In this document: positions 7,469 through 15,829 of the stretch, piece by piece
Numbering within the stretch: position 1 is the stretch's first letter
How the letters are laid out: every line of letters starts with the position of its first letter
Assembly (NCBI GenBank): GCA_005776585.1
Contig: SXOX01000315.1
Span: 1-35,768, forward strand
Length of the DNA stretch: 35,768 nucleotides
From: Pseudomonadota bacterium
GTDB taxonomy: Bacteria; Myxococcota_A; UBA9042; GCA-2863065
Reading direction: 5' to 3'
Notes under the pieces: generated by a model
What the model saw: only the letters and a program-made list of their open reading frames with translations
Databases searched by the model: none
What the model was told of the DNA's origin: nothing
Made by a program: the position numbers and the translations under genes

Positions 7469-8249
7469 CGTCGAGGCCGGCGCGAACAATCGACACGACG
7501 CGACGTGCCGGGCCCGGAAGTCCGAGCTCGACACACGCCAAAGCATGGCGCGGCGCCGCAGCGCCGAGCGCGCGCTCGTGGCCATAGAGCGCGTCTCCGA
7601 CGATGGGCGCACCCACCGCGGCGAGCTGCGCGCGAATCTGATGCGTGCGACCCGTGAGGAGACTGACCCGTAGCCGGTAGAGGCCGCGCCCGCACGCCTC
7701 GCACCCATCGACGATGAGCTCACATCGATCGGCGTCCTCGCGCTCCTCGGTGACCACGATCCGAGGCGCGCGATCGCCGGGCAGCATCCAATGGACTTGG
7801 GGGCCCAGCGGCACCGGAGCGGAGGTCAGCGCCTCGTAGCGCTTGGTCACGAGCCGTCGCGACAGCCAGCCGTTCACCATGCTCTGTCCCCGCGGCGTAG
7901 TGGCGAGCAGCACGAGCCCTTCGGTGCCGACGTCCAGGCGATGTGTCAGGTACACCCGCTGACCGAGCGCCTCGCCAAGCGCGACGAGCACGTTCTCGCG
8001 GGCGTTGTCGATCGTGGCGTGCATCGGGACGCCGAAGGGCTTGTCGAGACAGAGGAAGTCGTCTCCGTGAAAGACAACGCGCTCGCGCCACTCGGACGCT
8101 TCTGGAAGCCCATAGCGGCGCGGAGCGCGATGGACCCGCAGGTAAGCGACCACACCGTCGAGCTCCGTGACCCGGCGACCGTCGCCATGGATGGCCCCGA
8201 GCCACAGAAGCCGCTCGGCCTCCTCGGGCGAGACACCAGCGCGAAGCAA
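7425..8249 (-). CDS. RluA-family pseudouridine synthase
   Basis: This 274-residue protein has the catalytic motif HRLD (103-106, Asp106) in LTHRLDVGTEGLVLLA, preceded by LDKPFGVPMH and followed by KRYEALT, GRTHQIRAQLAAVGAPIVGDALYG and the usual C-terminal strand. It isomerises uridine to pseudouridine in rRNA or tRNA; the target is not determinable. The first 30 residues (SPEEAERLLWLGAIHGDGRRV) look like a short S4-type RNA-binding domain. The start is unusual. The reading frame is open back to the TAG of the upstream Fe-S gene, with no ATG or GTG in between, so TTG at 8249 (or CTG at 8285) must be used. The S4-like similarity begins slightly before the TTG, which leaves the start uncertain. 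Confidence 0.88.
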   Translation of the reverse strand: MLRAGVSPEEAERLLWLGAIHGDGRRVTELDGVVAYLRVHRAPRRYGLPEASEWRERVVFHGDDFLCLDKPFGVPMHATIDNARENVLVALGEALGQRVYLTHRLDVGTEGLVLLATTPRGQSMVNGWLSRRLVTKRYEALTSAPVPLGPQVHWMLPGDRAPRIVVTEEREDADRCELIVDGCEACGRGLYRLRVSLLTGRTHQIRAQLAAVGAPIVGDALYGHERALGAAAPRHALACVELGLPGPARRVVSIVRAGLDATAWPSESAPHATT

Positions 8250-8327
8250 GGCGCCACGCGCGGCCTCGCCCGGTTCGGCCTTCAGGTGGACGATTGCGCT
8301 GGGGCGCGCCGAAGGAGCCGGCCCCGT

Positions 8328-10343
8328 CTAGGCCTCGACGGCGGGCGCGGAGGACTTCATCCGGTCGGCCACGAGCTCGGCGATATCCTTGGCCTTGACC
8401 GACTCGCCGGCGCCCTTCTCGTTGATGCCGTCACCGATCATCATCAGGCAATACGGACAGGCGGTGGCGATCGTGTCGGGCTTGACCTCGAGCGCCTGCT
8501 CCACGCGCGTCTGGTTGACGCGTTGGCCGACCTTCTCCTCCATGAGCCAGCGCGCGCCACCGGCGCCGCAGCAAAAGGCGTTCTGTCGATTGCGCGCCAT
8601 CTCGACGAGGTTGACCCCGCCGCCGAGCGCCTGAATGGTATCCCGAGGCGCGTCGTACACGTCGTTGTAACGGCCGAGGTAGCACGCGTCGTGGTAGGTG
8701 ATGGTCGTCGGGTGGCCCGTGCTCGGGTCGATCTGGATGCGGCCGTCCTTGACCAGCGTGTCGATGAGCTGGCTGTGGTGGATGACCTCGTACTTTCCAC
8801 CGAACTGACCGTACTCATTGGCGATGGTGTTGAAGCAGTGGGGACAGGCCGTGATGACCTTCTTGATGTTGAGGCCGTTCATGACCTCGATGTTCTGCTT
8901 GGCCTGCATCTCGAACAGGTACTCGTTGCCGGCGCGCCGCGCGGGATCGCCCGTGCAGCCCTCGTCCTTGCCCAGGATGCCGAAGGTGATCTTGGCCTCG
9001 CGCAGGATCTTGACGAGCGCGGTGGAGACCTTCTTGGCCCGATCGTCGAAGCTGCCGGCGCAACCGACGAAGTAGAGGTACTCCGCGTCGGGGACCTCGC
9101 TGATGTGCGGCACGCCCAGCGCCTTGGCCCACTCGTCACGCTTGTTCATGGGGAGGCCCCAGGGGTTGGACTTCTGCTCCAGGTCCCGCAGCGCCTTGGT
9201 CATCTCCTTGGGGAAGCTGGCCTCCTGCATGACCAGATACCGGCGCATGTCGACGATCTTCTGGACGTGCTCGATCATGACCGGGCAGTTCTCTTCGCAG
9301 CTCCGGCAGGTCGTGCAGGACCAGATGACCTCTTCGGTGACGGCCGCGACGACGTTCTTGTCCTCGTCGGTCTCCGTGGCGCCATCGAGCAGGCCCTTCT
9401 CGCGCTTGTAGAGCTGATCGCGCATCGCCATGACGAGCTTCTTCGGCGACAGCGGCTTGCCGGTCTGCCACGCCGGGCAGTTGACTTCACAGCGGCCACA
9501 CTCGGTGCACGTGTACATGTCGAGCATGTCCTTCCACGTGGCCTGCTGCACCTGCTGGACGCCGACGGACTCGCCCGCCTCGACCCGCTTCTCCAGGTCG
9601 GCGATGCCGCGGAGCTGGCCCTTGGGCTCGGTCTTGTAGAAGAAGACGTTGATGAGCGACGTGATGACGTGGAAGTGCTTGCTGCGAGGCAGGATATTCA
9701 GGAACGTGAGGATGACCGCGCAGTGCAGCCAATAGCTGGCGGTGCCGATGACGTGCGCCGTGCCCTCGCTGATGGAGGCCACGAAGACGCCCGCGACGGC
9801 GCGACCGATGGGTGAGGCGGAGGCCTCGGCGGAGAGCGTTCCGGCCTTGACCTGTGCGTAGAACTCCCCGCCGTCATACAAGAAATCGGTCACCATGAGC
9901 GTGCCGATGAGGCCCAGGATCAGCTCGGCCTCCTTGCTCATCGTGAGGCGCGCGGGCTTGACGACCCACCGGCGGTAGAGGGCGTAGCAGACCATGAGCA
10001 GCACGCCGAGCGCCATCACGTCCTTGATGAAGGAGTAGCCGACGTTGAGCACGCCCGGGAGCGCGGCGTCGGGGACGAAGGCGCGCGCGAAGAGCAGGGT
10101 CGTGCGGATGCCCAGCACGACGAAGCCCCAGAAGATGATCGCGTGCATCAACCCGGGCTTCCACTCCTTGAACATCTTGGACTGGAGGAAGCCCACCTTG
10201 AATAGCCACTGGAGACGGGCGGGAATGTCCTGGAAGCGATCGATGGGCTGGCCCACGGCAAGCAGCCGGTAGCGGCGCCACATCGTCCAGCCGAAGAGCG
10301 ACAGCGCGGCAGCGAGCATCAGCGACATGAGGGCGGCGGTCAT
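8328..10343 (-). CDS. membrane Fe-S oxidoreductase with CCG domains (FadF/EMO/HdrD-like)
   Basis: This 671-residue protein has about five transmembrane helices in residues 1-235 (NarI-like quinone-side anchor). Two [4Fe-4S] ferredoxin motifs follow: CTECGRCEVNCP (Cys279, 282, 285, 289) and CTTCRSCEENCP (Cys343, 346, 349, 353). Two CCG-type cysteine-rich domains come next, with Cys428, Cys463, ACPHC 500-503, and HDAC 554, CCGAGG 591-592, ACPYC 629-632. This order is that of HdrDE-type fusions and of the FadF/EMO family, which passes electrons from electron-transfer flavoprotein to menaquinone during beta-oxidation. No etfAB is in the window, so the donor is inferred. The ATG (10343-10341) overlaps the trmB stop (ATGA) and has GAGGAG upstream. 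Confidence 0.9.
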   Translation of the reverse strand: MTAALMSLMLAAALSLFGWTMWRRYRLLAVGQPIDRFQDIPARLQWLFKVGFLQSKMFKEWKPGLMHAIIFWGFVVLGIRTTLLFARAFVPDAALPGVLNVGYSFIKDVMALGVLLMVCYALYRRWVVKPARLTMSKEAELILGLIGTLMVTDFLYDGGEFYAQVKAGTLSAEASASPIGRAVAGVFVASISEGTAHVIGTASYWLHCAVILTFLNILPRSKHFHVITSLINVFFYKTEPKGQLRGIADLEKRVEAGESVGVQQVQQATWKDMLDMYTCTECGRCEVNCPAWQTGKPLSPKKLVMAMRDQLYKREKGLLDGATETDEDKNVVAAVTEEVIWSCTTCRSCEENCPVMIEHVQKIVDMRRYLVMQEASFPKEMTKALRDLEQKSNPWGLPMNKRDEWAKALGVPHISEVPDAEYLYFVGCAGSFDDRAKKVSTALVKILREAKITFGILGKDEGCTGDPARRAGNEYLFEMQAKQNIEVMNGLNIKKVITACPHCFNTIANEYGQFGGKYEVIHHSQLIDTLVKDGRIQIDPSTGHPTTITYHDACYLGRYNDVYDAPRDTIQALGGGVNLVEMARNRQNAFCCGAGGARWLMEEKVGQRVNQTRVEQALEVKPDTIATACPYCLMMIGDGINEKGAGESVKAKDIAELVADRMKSSAPAVEA

Positions 10344-11086
10344 GGGAGGTCTCCTCGAGGTGCGGCGGGGGCATCCGCGCGCTTCATGATGGCGAGCGAC
10401 TGTACTCGAATCCCAAGCTCCTGGCACTTGGACATGCGGTCGGTCAACGGCAACGCGCGGCCGTCGGCGTCGTGCTCGGGCGGAGCGGCGACGAAGCGGG
10501 CGTCGGCCGAGACCAGCGCAGCCACGCGGTCGTAGTACTCGGCGACGTCGGTGCGGAAGTGAAAGAGCCCGCCCGGTGTGAGAATACGATGAAAGGCGTC
10601 CAAGGTGGACTCCGAGACGAGACGGCGCTTCTCGTGACGCTTCTTCCACCAGGGATCGGGGAAGAACACGTAGACCGCGCGCACGGAGCCCGGCGCGAGC
10701 AGGCGATCGAGCAGGGGCCGGCAGTCGCTCAAGCAGACGCGGAGGCGATCGGTGACGTGGGCGCGATCGGCAAAGCGCATGGCGCGCGCGATCCACATGC
10801 GCCGCACCTCGAAGGCCAAGAAAAGGGCGTCGGTGGCCTGGGTGACGCGTTCCTTCAGAAAGCGGCCACGGCCGAAGCCGACCTCGAGTTCGACTGGACC
10901 GCGTGCAAAAAACGCGCGTGCAGCATCGACCGACGCGGGGTGCTCGTAGGGGTCCAGCACGACCGGATGGACCAGACGCGGCGCTTTGGCGCGTCCCACG
11001 CGGAGTTCCCCCCGACCGCCGATGAGGCCGTGAAAGGGAGCGTTGGCAGCGGGCGCGGCGGCGTCCACGGTCGCGGTTGTTAGCAC
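10340..11086 (-). CDS. trmB: tRNA (guanine-N7-)-methyltransferase
   Basis: This 248-residue SAM-dependent methyltransferase has motif I VELEVGFGRGRFL (about residue 65), an AFEVRRMWIARA region, and the TrmB signature FFPDPWWKKRHEKRRL, followed by the GGLFHFRTDVAEYY block. It would methylate G46 in the variable loop of tRNAs. The start is GTG at 11086-11084; a second GTG six codons in (11068) is possible. Neither has a strong ribosome binding site. It is the first gene of a probable operon with the Fe-S oxidoreductase (4-nt overlap) and the pseudouridine synthase. It is divergent from the IF2N-like gene, 57 bp between starts. Confidence 0.9.
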   Translation of the reverse strand: MLTTATVDAAAPAANAPFHGLIGGRGELRVGRAKAPRLVHPVVLDPYEHPASVDAARAFFARGPVELEVGFGRGRFLKERVTQATDALFLAFEVRRMWIARAMRFADRAHVTDRLRVCLSDCRPLLDRLLAPGSVRAVYVFFPDPWWKKRHEKRRLVSESTLDAFHRILTPGGLFHFRTDVAEYYDRVAALVSADARFVAAPPEHDADGRALPLTDRMSKCQELGIRVQSLAIMKRADAPAAPRGDLP

Positions 11087-11143
11087 GCCGCCACGATGAA
11101 CGCGAGGAGGCGCGTTGGGCCGAGATGAGCTAGACTTTGTCCG

Positions 11144-11971
11144 ATGGCGGGAAGTCGTGTCACCGTGCGGAAGCTCGCTGCGCGTCTCGGTCAATCCGAG
11201 GACGACGTGATCTTGGCGGCGTGGGAACATGGAGAGGACGCCGTCAAGCACCCCGCGGATCACCTGCCCGATGAGACCGCCAACGCCATCGCGACGCACT
11301 TCGCGGGTCGGTCGATGCGCGTCGCGGCGGGCTCGGGCGACCTCGCGGAGACCCTGAAGGCGCGCGGGCTGCACGCCACCGAGGCGCGCCAACGCGTCCG
11401 GCGCCACCTTGAGCAGCAGGTCGGGAGCAACCCGGATCTCGTGGCGCTCGACGCGATCGTCCCCTTGCTCGATACGCAGCTCGCCGTCTTCTGCGGCGAT
11501 CCGCTCTGCGAGGCGGAGCTGCGTCGCCATGAGCGCTTCACCCTGGTCATCGCGGGGCAGGACCCCGCCCGATGCCGGTTCTGCGGCGGGAGCGACAACC
11601 GGCGCGCCGCGCGGCGCATGGCTCGGCTCTGTCGCGACGAGGGCAAGCGCCGGCTGCTCGTCGTCGGAGGTTCGCCCGGGACGCACCAGGAGCTCGTGGA
11701 CCTGCTCACCGATCAGCTGGAGCTGCGCGTCATCGAGGGTGACCGCGCACGCACGCGCGCTGAGGCCGAGCGCGATCTCGAGTGGGCGGACCTCTGCCTC
11801 GTGTGGGGCTCGACCATCCTCAACCACAAGGTCAGCGAGCTGTACACCGACCGGCACGGCAGTACGCGAGAGCACGTTCTGGTCATCCGGCGGCGCGGCG
11901 TCGCGGCGTTGTGCGATGAGGTCACCGAGCACCTCGTGCGGACGCATCGACCGACCGGGCGCCCCGGGTGA
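11144..11971 (+). CDS. IF2N-like / zinc-finger / DUF2325-like protein
   Basis: This 275-residue protein is not a family I can name as a whole. Residues 4 to about 55 (VTVRKLAARLGQSEDDVILA, then the acidic LPDETANAIA) resemble the IF2_N helical domain found at the start of initiation factor IF-2. Residues 117-147 contain four Cys (FCGDPLC and CRFC: Cys117, 122, 144, 147), a probable zinc site. Residues 170-225 (LLVVGGSPGTHQELVDLL, then ADLCLVWGSTILNHKV) look like DUF2325, a small Rossmann-like domain. I infer a nucleic-acid-binding or nucleotide-sensing regulator. Its stop is overlapped by the GTG of the kinase-fold gene (GTGA), so the two are probably made together. Confidence 0.7.
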   Translation: MAGSRVTVRKLAARLGQSEDDVILAAWEHGEDAVKHPADHLPDETANAIATHFAGRSMRVAAGSGDLAETLKARGLHATEARQRVRRHLEQQVGSNPDLVALDAIVPLLDTQLAVFCGDPLCEAELRRHERFTLVIAGQDPARCRFCGGSDNRRAARRMARLCRDEGKRRLLVVGGSPGTHQELVDLLTDQLELRVIEGDRARTRAEAERDLEWADLCLVWGSTILNHKVSELYTDRHGSTREHVLVIRRRGVAALCDEVTEHLVRTHRPTGRPG

Positions 11972-13323
11972 TCGCCGGCGCGCGTGACGACGGCGAGAGC
12001 CTCGCGTGCTGGCGCTACCTTGCGCCGGCGCCAGGACGCGTGCTCGCGGTCCACGGTGAGCTGTCGGAGGCCCATCGGCGCGCGCTTCAGGAGACCTTCG
12101 AGGTGATCGTCTCGGCCCGTGATCCGCTGGCGAGCGCCGCTGACGGGAACCTCATCCTGCCTGGCGCTCCCGTCCCCGCCGCGCACTCGGGCTGGAAGGT
12201 GCGGCTGCACCGCCACGCCGCGATCGGAGCGAGCCACGTCGTGCTCCCGACGCTCGAGGCGCCCCGCTGGTTCTTGCCCACGCGCGCCATCGGCTCCGGG
12301 CTGAAGCTCGTGACCTCCAGCCGCCCTCTCGTGCGGCGCGCCATCCAGCTCGCGGCCCACCGCGGGGTGGCGCCCGCGCTCCGCGTGCTCGGCGGCTCGG
12401 TCACGCTCCACGCACCCGAGGGCAGCAACGGTCTCGTGCCGTATGGACACCGTCTCGCGTGTTCGACCGGGACGCGCTCGGCGCTGCGCAAGGCCACGCT
12501 GCTCGAGCTCGATGCCCACGGCCGGGAGGTGGCCTACGGCAAGATCGCCGGGCGCAGCCTCGCGCTCGAGGACATCGACGCCGAGGCGCGTTGGCTCGAC
12601 CGCATCGCAGCCCTCGGACTCACGTCGGTCGAGGTGCCGCGACTGCTGCGCACCGCGAGCTTCGGGCGAGAGCGCGCCGTGTTTCAGTCACCGCCAGACG
12701 CGTCCTCCGCGTTCACGTCCTGGAGCGGAGGCCTCTCCGAGCGCGTGATCGCGGTCCTCGTCGAGCTTCGCGAGCGGACCCGCGTGCCGGGAGGCAGCGC
12801 TTCCGGCTTCGTCCACGAGGTGACGGCGCGCTTCGACGAGCTGAGCCCTCACCTTCCGGCCGCGCGTCGTGCTCGCATCGCCGCGGCGATGTCGTGCCTG
12901 GAGCACGATCTCGGAGTGGACGCCCTCTCGTGGGCGCATGGCGACTTCATCGACTGGAACCTCAAGGGAGACCAGGCCGGCCGACGCCTGTTTCTGTTCG
13001 ACTGGGAGCACGCGGTCTCCGATGCGCCGCCGTTCTTCGACTTCATCCACTGGGTCGTCTTCAGCCACTACCTCGTCGGGCGCGGCCGCAGCGCGTTTGC
13101 CGAGCTCGTCGCGCCCGGCGGCCCCTTCGGCGAGGCGCGTCGCCAGGTGGAGCAGGCGCTCGGCCTGCAGCTCGAGGCACGTCACGTACGGCTCTATGCG
13201 CTCCGCGCCTGCCTGCTGCACTCGCGAGGTTGGCGGGCGGGCTACGAAGACGTTCGAGAGCGGCACGAGCCGACGCTGGCCTTCCTGCTCCCGTTGCTCG
13301 AGGTGCGCGAGCGATTCGCTTGA
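11968..13323 (+). CDS. aminoglycoside phosphotransferase-fold kinase
   Basis: This 451-residue protein has its kinase domain in the second half. HGDFIDWN (His324, Asp326 as catalytic base, Asn331) and LFLFDWEHA (Asp345 as the metal-binding Asp) are the APH/choline-kinase signatures, followed by DFIHWVVF. Residues 180-240 probably form the small lobe (REVAYGKIAG). The first 170 residues are a separate domain I cannot assign. It would phosphorylate a small molecule, possibly a sugar, lipid or amino alcohol; the substrate is not evident. The GTG start overlaps the upstream gene by 4 nt. There is no nearby glycan gene in the same operon to indicate the substrate. Confidence 0.82.
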   Translation: MIAGARDDGESLACWRYLAPAPGRVLAVHGELSEAHRRALQETFEVIVSARDPLASAADGNLILPGAPVPAAHSGWKVRLHRHAAIGASHVVLPTLEAPRWFLPTRAIGSGLKLVTSSRPLVRRAIQLAAHRGVAPALRVLGGSVTLHAPEGSNGLVPYGHRLACSTGTRSALRKATLLELDAHGREVAYGKIAGRSLALEDIDAEARWLDRIAALGLTSVEVPRLLRTASFGRERAVFQSPPDASSAFTSWSGGLSERVIAVLVELRERTRVPGGSASGFVHEVTARFDELSPHLPAARRARIAAAMSCLEHDLGVDALSWAHGDFIDWNLKGDQAGRRLFLFDWEHAVSDAPPFFDFIHWVVFSHYLVGRGRSAFAELVAPGGPFGEARRQVEQALGLQLEARHVRLYALRACLLHSRGWRAGYEDVRERHEPTLAFLLPLLEVRERFA

Positions 13324-13402
13324 CGTCACCGCGATCGGCGCTAATGTCCGTTGATGCGGAATCCGGGCGCGCCACACCGGGTTTCGCCGCGGAGGGGGTC
13401 GC

Positions 13403-14329
13403 ATGTCGGGCGTGCGCATCATCCAGCGAGTCGTCTTCGGGTTCGTGACCGCGAGCGCTCTGGCGTTGGCCCTTGGCTGCGCCGAGGAGCTCCCCTCACG
13501 TGAGCTCGGCAGCTCCGCGCCGGCGAGTCGCTTTGGACACCTCTCCATCACCTACAGCGAGCATCGCGTGCCAGGCGGCGTCGATCCGCAGGTCATCGCC
13601 TCGGGGCTCTTTGCGCGCCACATCGGCGTATCGAAGACCGATGTGGTCTCGGCGATCGTGAGCAGCGACGGCTTCGACGACACCCCCGTCGTGGGTGCCT
13701 GTCGTGTCGAGTCCCGCGCGCTCGGGCTGCGCCCAGGCGAGGACCACTTCGTCGACCTGGTAGACGCGGGCGAGCTCCGAGTCAACGCGCCGGCGGGCTC
13801 CGTCCGCCTCGATCGCCGGAGCTTCCCGGAGGTGTATCCGGCCGTCACGGGGCTCACCTACGAGGGCACGCTGCCGCGACCGGAGCTCGGCGAGGACACG
13901 CCCCTGCGCATCGAAGGGCGCGGCTCCTACGAGGTCGGCCCCTTCGTCGTCGAGGCCACCCTGCCGGCCGTCCCGAGCCTGCTCGCGGTCGATGGGACGC
14001 CGGTGACCGGGCCCTACGCGGCCGTCCGTTGGGACGCAGATCTGGAGGTGCGATGGGCCGTGCCAGAGCCGAACCGCCGCGCGGCGACGGCGCTCATCGA
14101 TGTCGTGGTCCTGGGCTACGACCGCGTCACGACGCTCCGGTGCGCCACCCCAGACAGCGGGCTGGCCCTGCTGCCGCGGGCGGGACTCGCTGCGCTCGCG
14201 GACGCTCGCCAGCCCGACGCGACGACGCGCCTGGTCGTCCAGCGCGTGCGCCACGCCCCGTTTGCGGCTGCGGGAATCCACGGCGGCGAGGTCGTCGTGT
14301 CGAGCCGAGACGCGGTCCTGGTCGAGTAG
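13403..14329 (+). CDS. lipoprotein of unknown function
   Basis: This 308-residue protein has a classic lipoprotein signal: basic N-terminus, hydrophobic core and lipobox ALGC with Cys26, followed by a Ser/Ala linker. The body is rich in beta-strand-forming and Pro/Gly-containing segments (LRVNAPAGSVRL, SYEVGPFVVEATLP, VRWDADLEVRW) and contains no catalytic motif I recognise. The ATG (13403) has the strong site GGAGGGGG just upstream. It is monocistronic on the plus strand. An imperfect direct repeat, CTCAGGCGC, occurs twice in the 77 bp after its stop. Confidence 0.8.
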   Translation: MSGVRIIQRVVFGFVTASALALALGCAEELPSRELGSSAPASRFGHLSITYSEHRVPGGVDPQVIASGLFARHIGVSKTDVVSAIVSSDGFDDTPVVGACRVESRALGLRPGEDHFVDLVDAGELRVNAPAGSVRLDRRSFPEVYPAVTGLTYEGTLPRPELGEDTPLRIEGRGSYEVGPFVVEATLPAVPSLLAVDGTPVTGPYAAVRWDADLEVRWAVPEPNRRAATALIDVVVLGYDRVTTLRCATPDSGLALLPRAGLAALADARQPDATTRLVVQRVRHAPFAAAGIHGGEVVVSSRDAVLVE

Positions 14330-14406
14330 GCTCTCAGGCGCGTGGTACTCAGGCGCCGAGCGTCTCGTGGCTCGCCGCGTGCCCTCTCGACCTCAGCGGT
14401 CCGCTT

Positions 14407-14676
14407 CTAGTTCTTGTTGTCGAAGGCCATGCCCTTGCGCGTCTCCGCGATCGCCGCGGTCGTCAGCTCGATCGCCTTGGCGCGATGGCCGCCCTTGTCC
14501 GCGGTCGCGCGGTTGAGCGCCCCCAGCGCCTGCTCCAAGTTGACCAGCGCCGCCTTCATATGGGGCTGACGCTCGACCTCCGCGGCCCGAACCTCGGTAG
14601 TTCGACCCTGGGCCACGACGACGACCAACGACGCGCCCAACAGGGCCGTCGAGAGCTTCCACGCATTGACGTTCAT
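14407..14676 (-). CDS. small exported protein, unknown
   Basis: This 89-residue protein starts from ATG at 14676 with GAGGAG about 6 nt upstream, supporting the start. The first 32 residues form a signal peptide (WKLSTALLGASLVVVVAQG, then cleavage near AA-E). The mature part is helical and charged (MKAALVNLEQALGALNRATAD, KGGHRAKAIELTTAAIAETR). It resembles small periplasmic helical-bundle proteins that bind metals or act as stress proteins, but there is no Cys and only two His. Function unknown. It is divergent from the Tat dioxygenase-like gene with about 195 bp between. Confidence 0.75.
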   Translation of the reverse strand: MNVNAWKLSTALLGASLVVVVAQGRTTEVRAAEVERQPHMKAALVNLEQALGALNRATADKGGHRAKAIELTTAAIAETRKGMAFDNKN

Positions 14677-14871
14677 GAGCGCTCCTCTACGAGCCGCGCG
14701 ACCACGTCGAGCGGCAGTGTGGGTTTGGGCCACCGTAGCACGAGATCCGTGGCCCCGTCATTCGGCACAGGCCGCGATTTCTGGAACGGTGCCCCTGCCC
14801 AAGCGCACTGCTCGCGCCTATCTTGAAGGTCCGCCATCGTCGCCGCAGCGACAAGCGAGGCAGGAGGAGCC

Positions 14872-15813
14872 ATGACGTCATCACAGAAGCCCGGGCTCAC
14901 GCGGCGTGAAGCGCTGGCGGCGGCCACGGTCGGTACGGCCGCCCTCACCGGGGTCGCGCTTCTCGGCGCGCAAAAGCAAACGCAGGAGGACCAAGCCATG
15001 CCACCCGCCAACTCAACGCGAATGCCTCTCGCCTTCGTCCCTCACGGTGGCGGGCCGTGGCCATTCGTCGAACTCGGGTTCGGCGATCGGCCGGGCATGG
15101 ACGCGCTTCGGGACTACCTCACGTCCGTGCGTGCCCTGCCCAAGACGCCTCCCAAGGCGCTGCTCGTCGTCTCCGCGCACTGGGAGGAGCGCGTGCCCAC
15201 GGTCATGACCGCCGAGCAGCCGCCGATGCTGTACGACTACTACGGCTTCCCGCCGGCCTCCTACCAGCTCCGTTGGCCGGCTCCGGGCCAACCTCAGCTC
15301 GCCGCGCACGTCCGCACGTTGCTCGAGGGTGCAGGCTTTCAGACGGGCAGCGACGCCGCGCGAGGATTCGATCACGGCACGTTCGTTCCGCTCATGTTGA
15401 CCTATCCTGACGCTCAGATCCCGACCATTCAGCTGTCGCTCGAGCAGGGCCTCGATCCGGCGCGGCACCTCGCCATGGGCCGCGCGCTCGCGCCACTGCG
15501 CGACGAAGGCGTGTTCATCGTCGGCAGCGGCATGACGTTTCACAATCTGCGGACGTTCTTCGATCCCAAGGCGCGGCCCGTGGCAGAGACCTTCGATGCC
15601 TGGCTCCGCGAGACCGCGCAGCTCGAGTCGACCGAGCGCGATCGCCGGCTCACGCACTGGTCCCAGGCCCCCCAGGCGCGCCTCGCCCATCCGCGCGAGG
15701 AGCACCTGCTGCCGCTCATGGTCATCGCCGGCGCCGCGGGCACTGATCACGCAACGATTCCGTACAACGGGACGTTCGGCGGGCTCAGGCTCTCGGCCTA
15801 TCACTTCGCTTAG
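14872..15813 (+). CDS. class III extradiol dioxygenase (DODA/LigB-like) with Tat signal
   Basis: This 313-residue protein starts at ATG 14872 with GGAGGAG 3 nt upstream. Residues 9-33 form a twin-arginine signal: TRREALAAATVGTAALTG with Arg11-Arg12 and a hydrophobic core. The enzyme domain has the family's metal-site histidines in PHGGGPWP (His58), SAHWE (His103), DHGTFVPL (His168) and LAHPREEHLLPL (His273 and His278), plus MTFHNL (His224). These fit the LigB/YgiD/DODA group of non-haem Fe or Zn enzymes acting on catechol-type rings. Homologues are usually cytoplasmic, so export through Tat is notable; it would mean the metal is loaded in the cytoplasm. A substrate cannot be named. Confidence 0.85.
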   Translation: MTSSQKPGLTRREALAAATVGTAALTGVALLGAQKQTQEDQAMPPANSTRMPLAFVPHGGGPWPFVELGFGDRPGMDALRDYLTSVRALPKTPPKALLVVSAHWEERVPTVMTAEQPPMLYDYYGFPPASYQLRWPAPGQPQLAAHVRTLLEGAGFQTGSDAARGFDHGTFVPLMLTYPDAQIPTIQLSLEQGLDPARHLAMGRALAPLRDEGVFIVGSGMTFHNLRTFFDPKARPVAETFDAWLRETAQLESTERDRRLTHWSQAPQARLAHPREEHLLPLMVIAGAAGTDHATIPYNGTFGGLRLSAYHFA

Positions 15814-15829
15814 TGAAGCGAGCGGCTGT

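Noticed and set aside
7791..9815. 674-codon plus-strand ORF opposite the pseudouridine synthase and Fe-S genes
   Set aside because: The minus strand carries intact, motif-rich genes across the same region. The plus-strand product has no recognisable domain and is an effect of high-GC codon bias.
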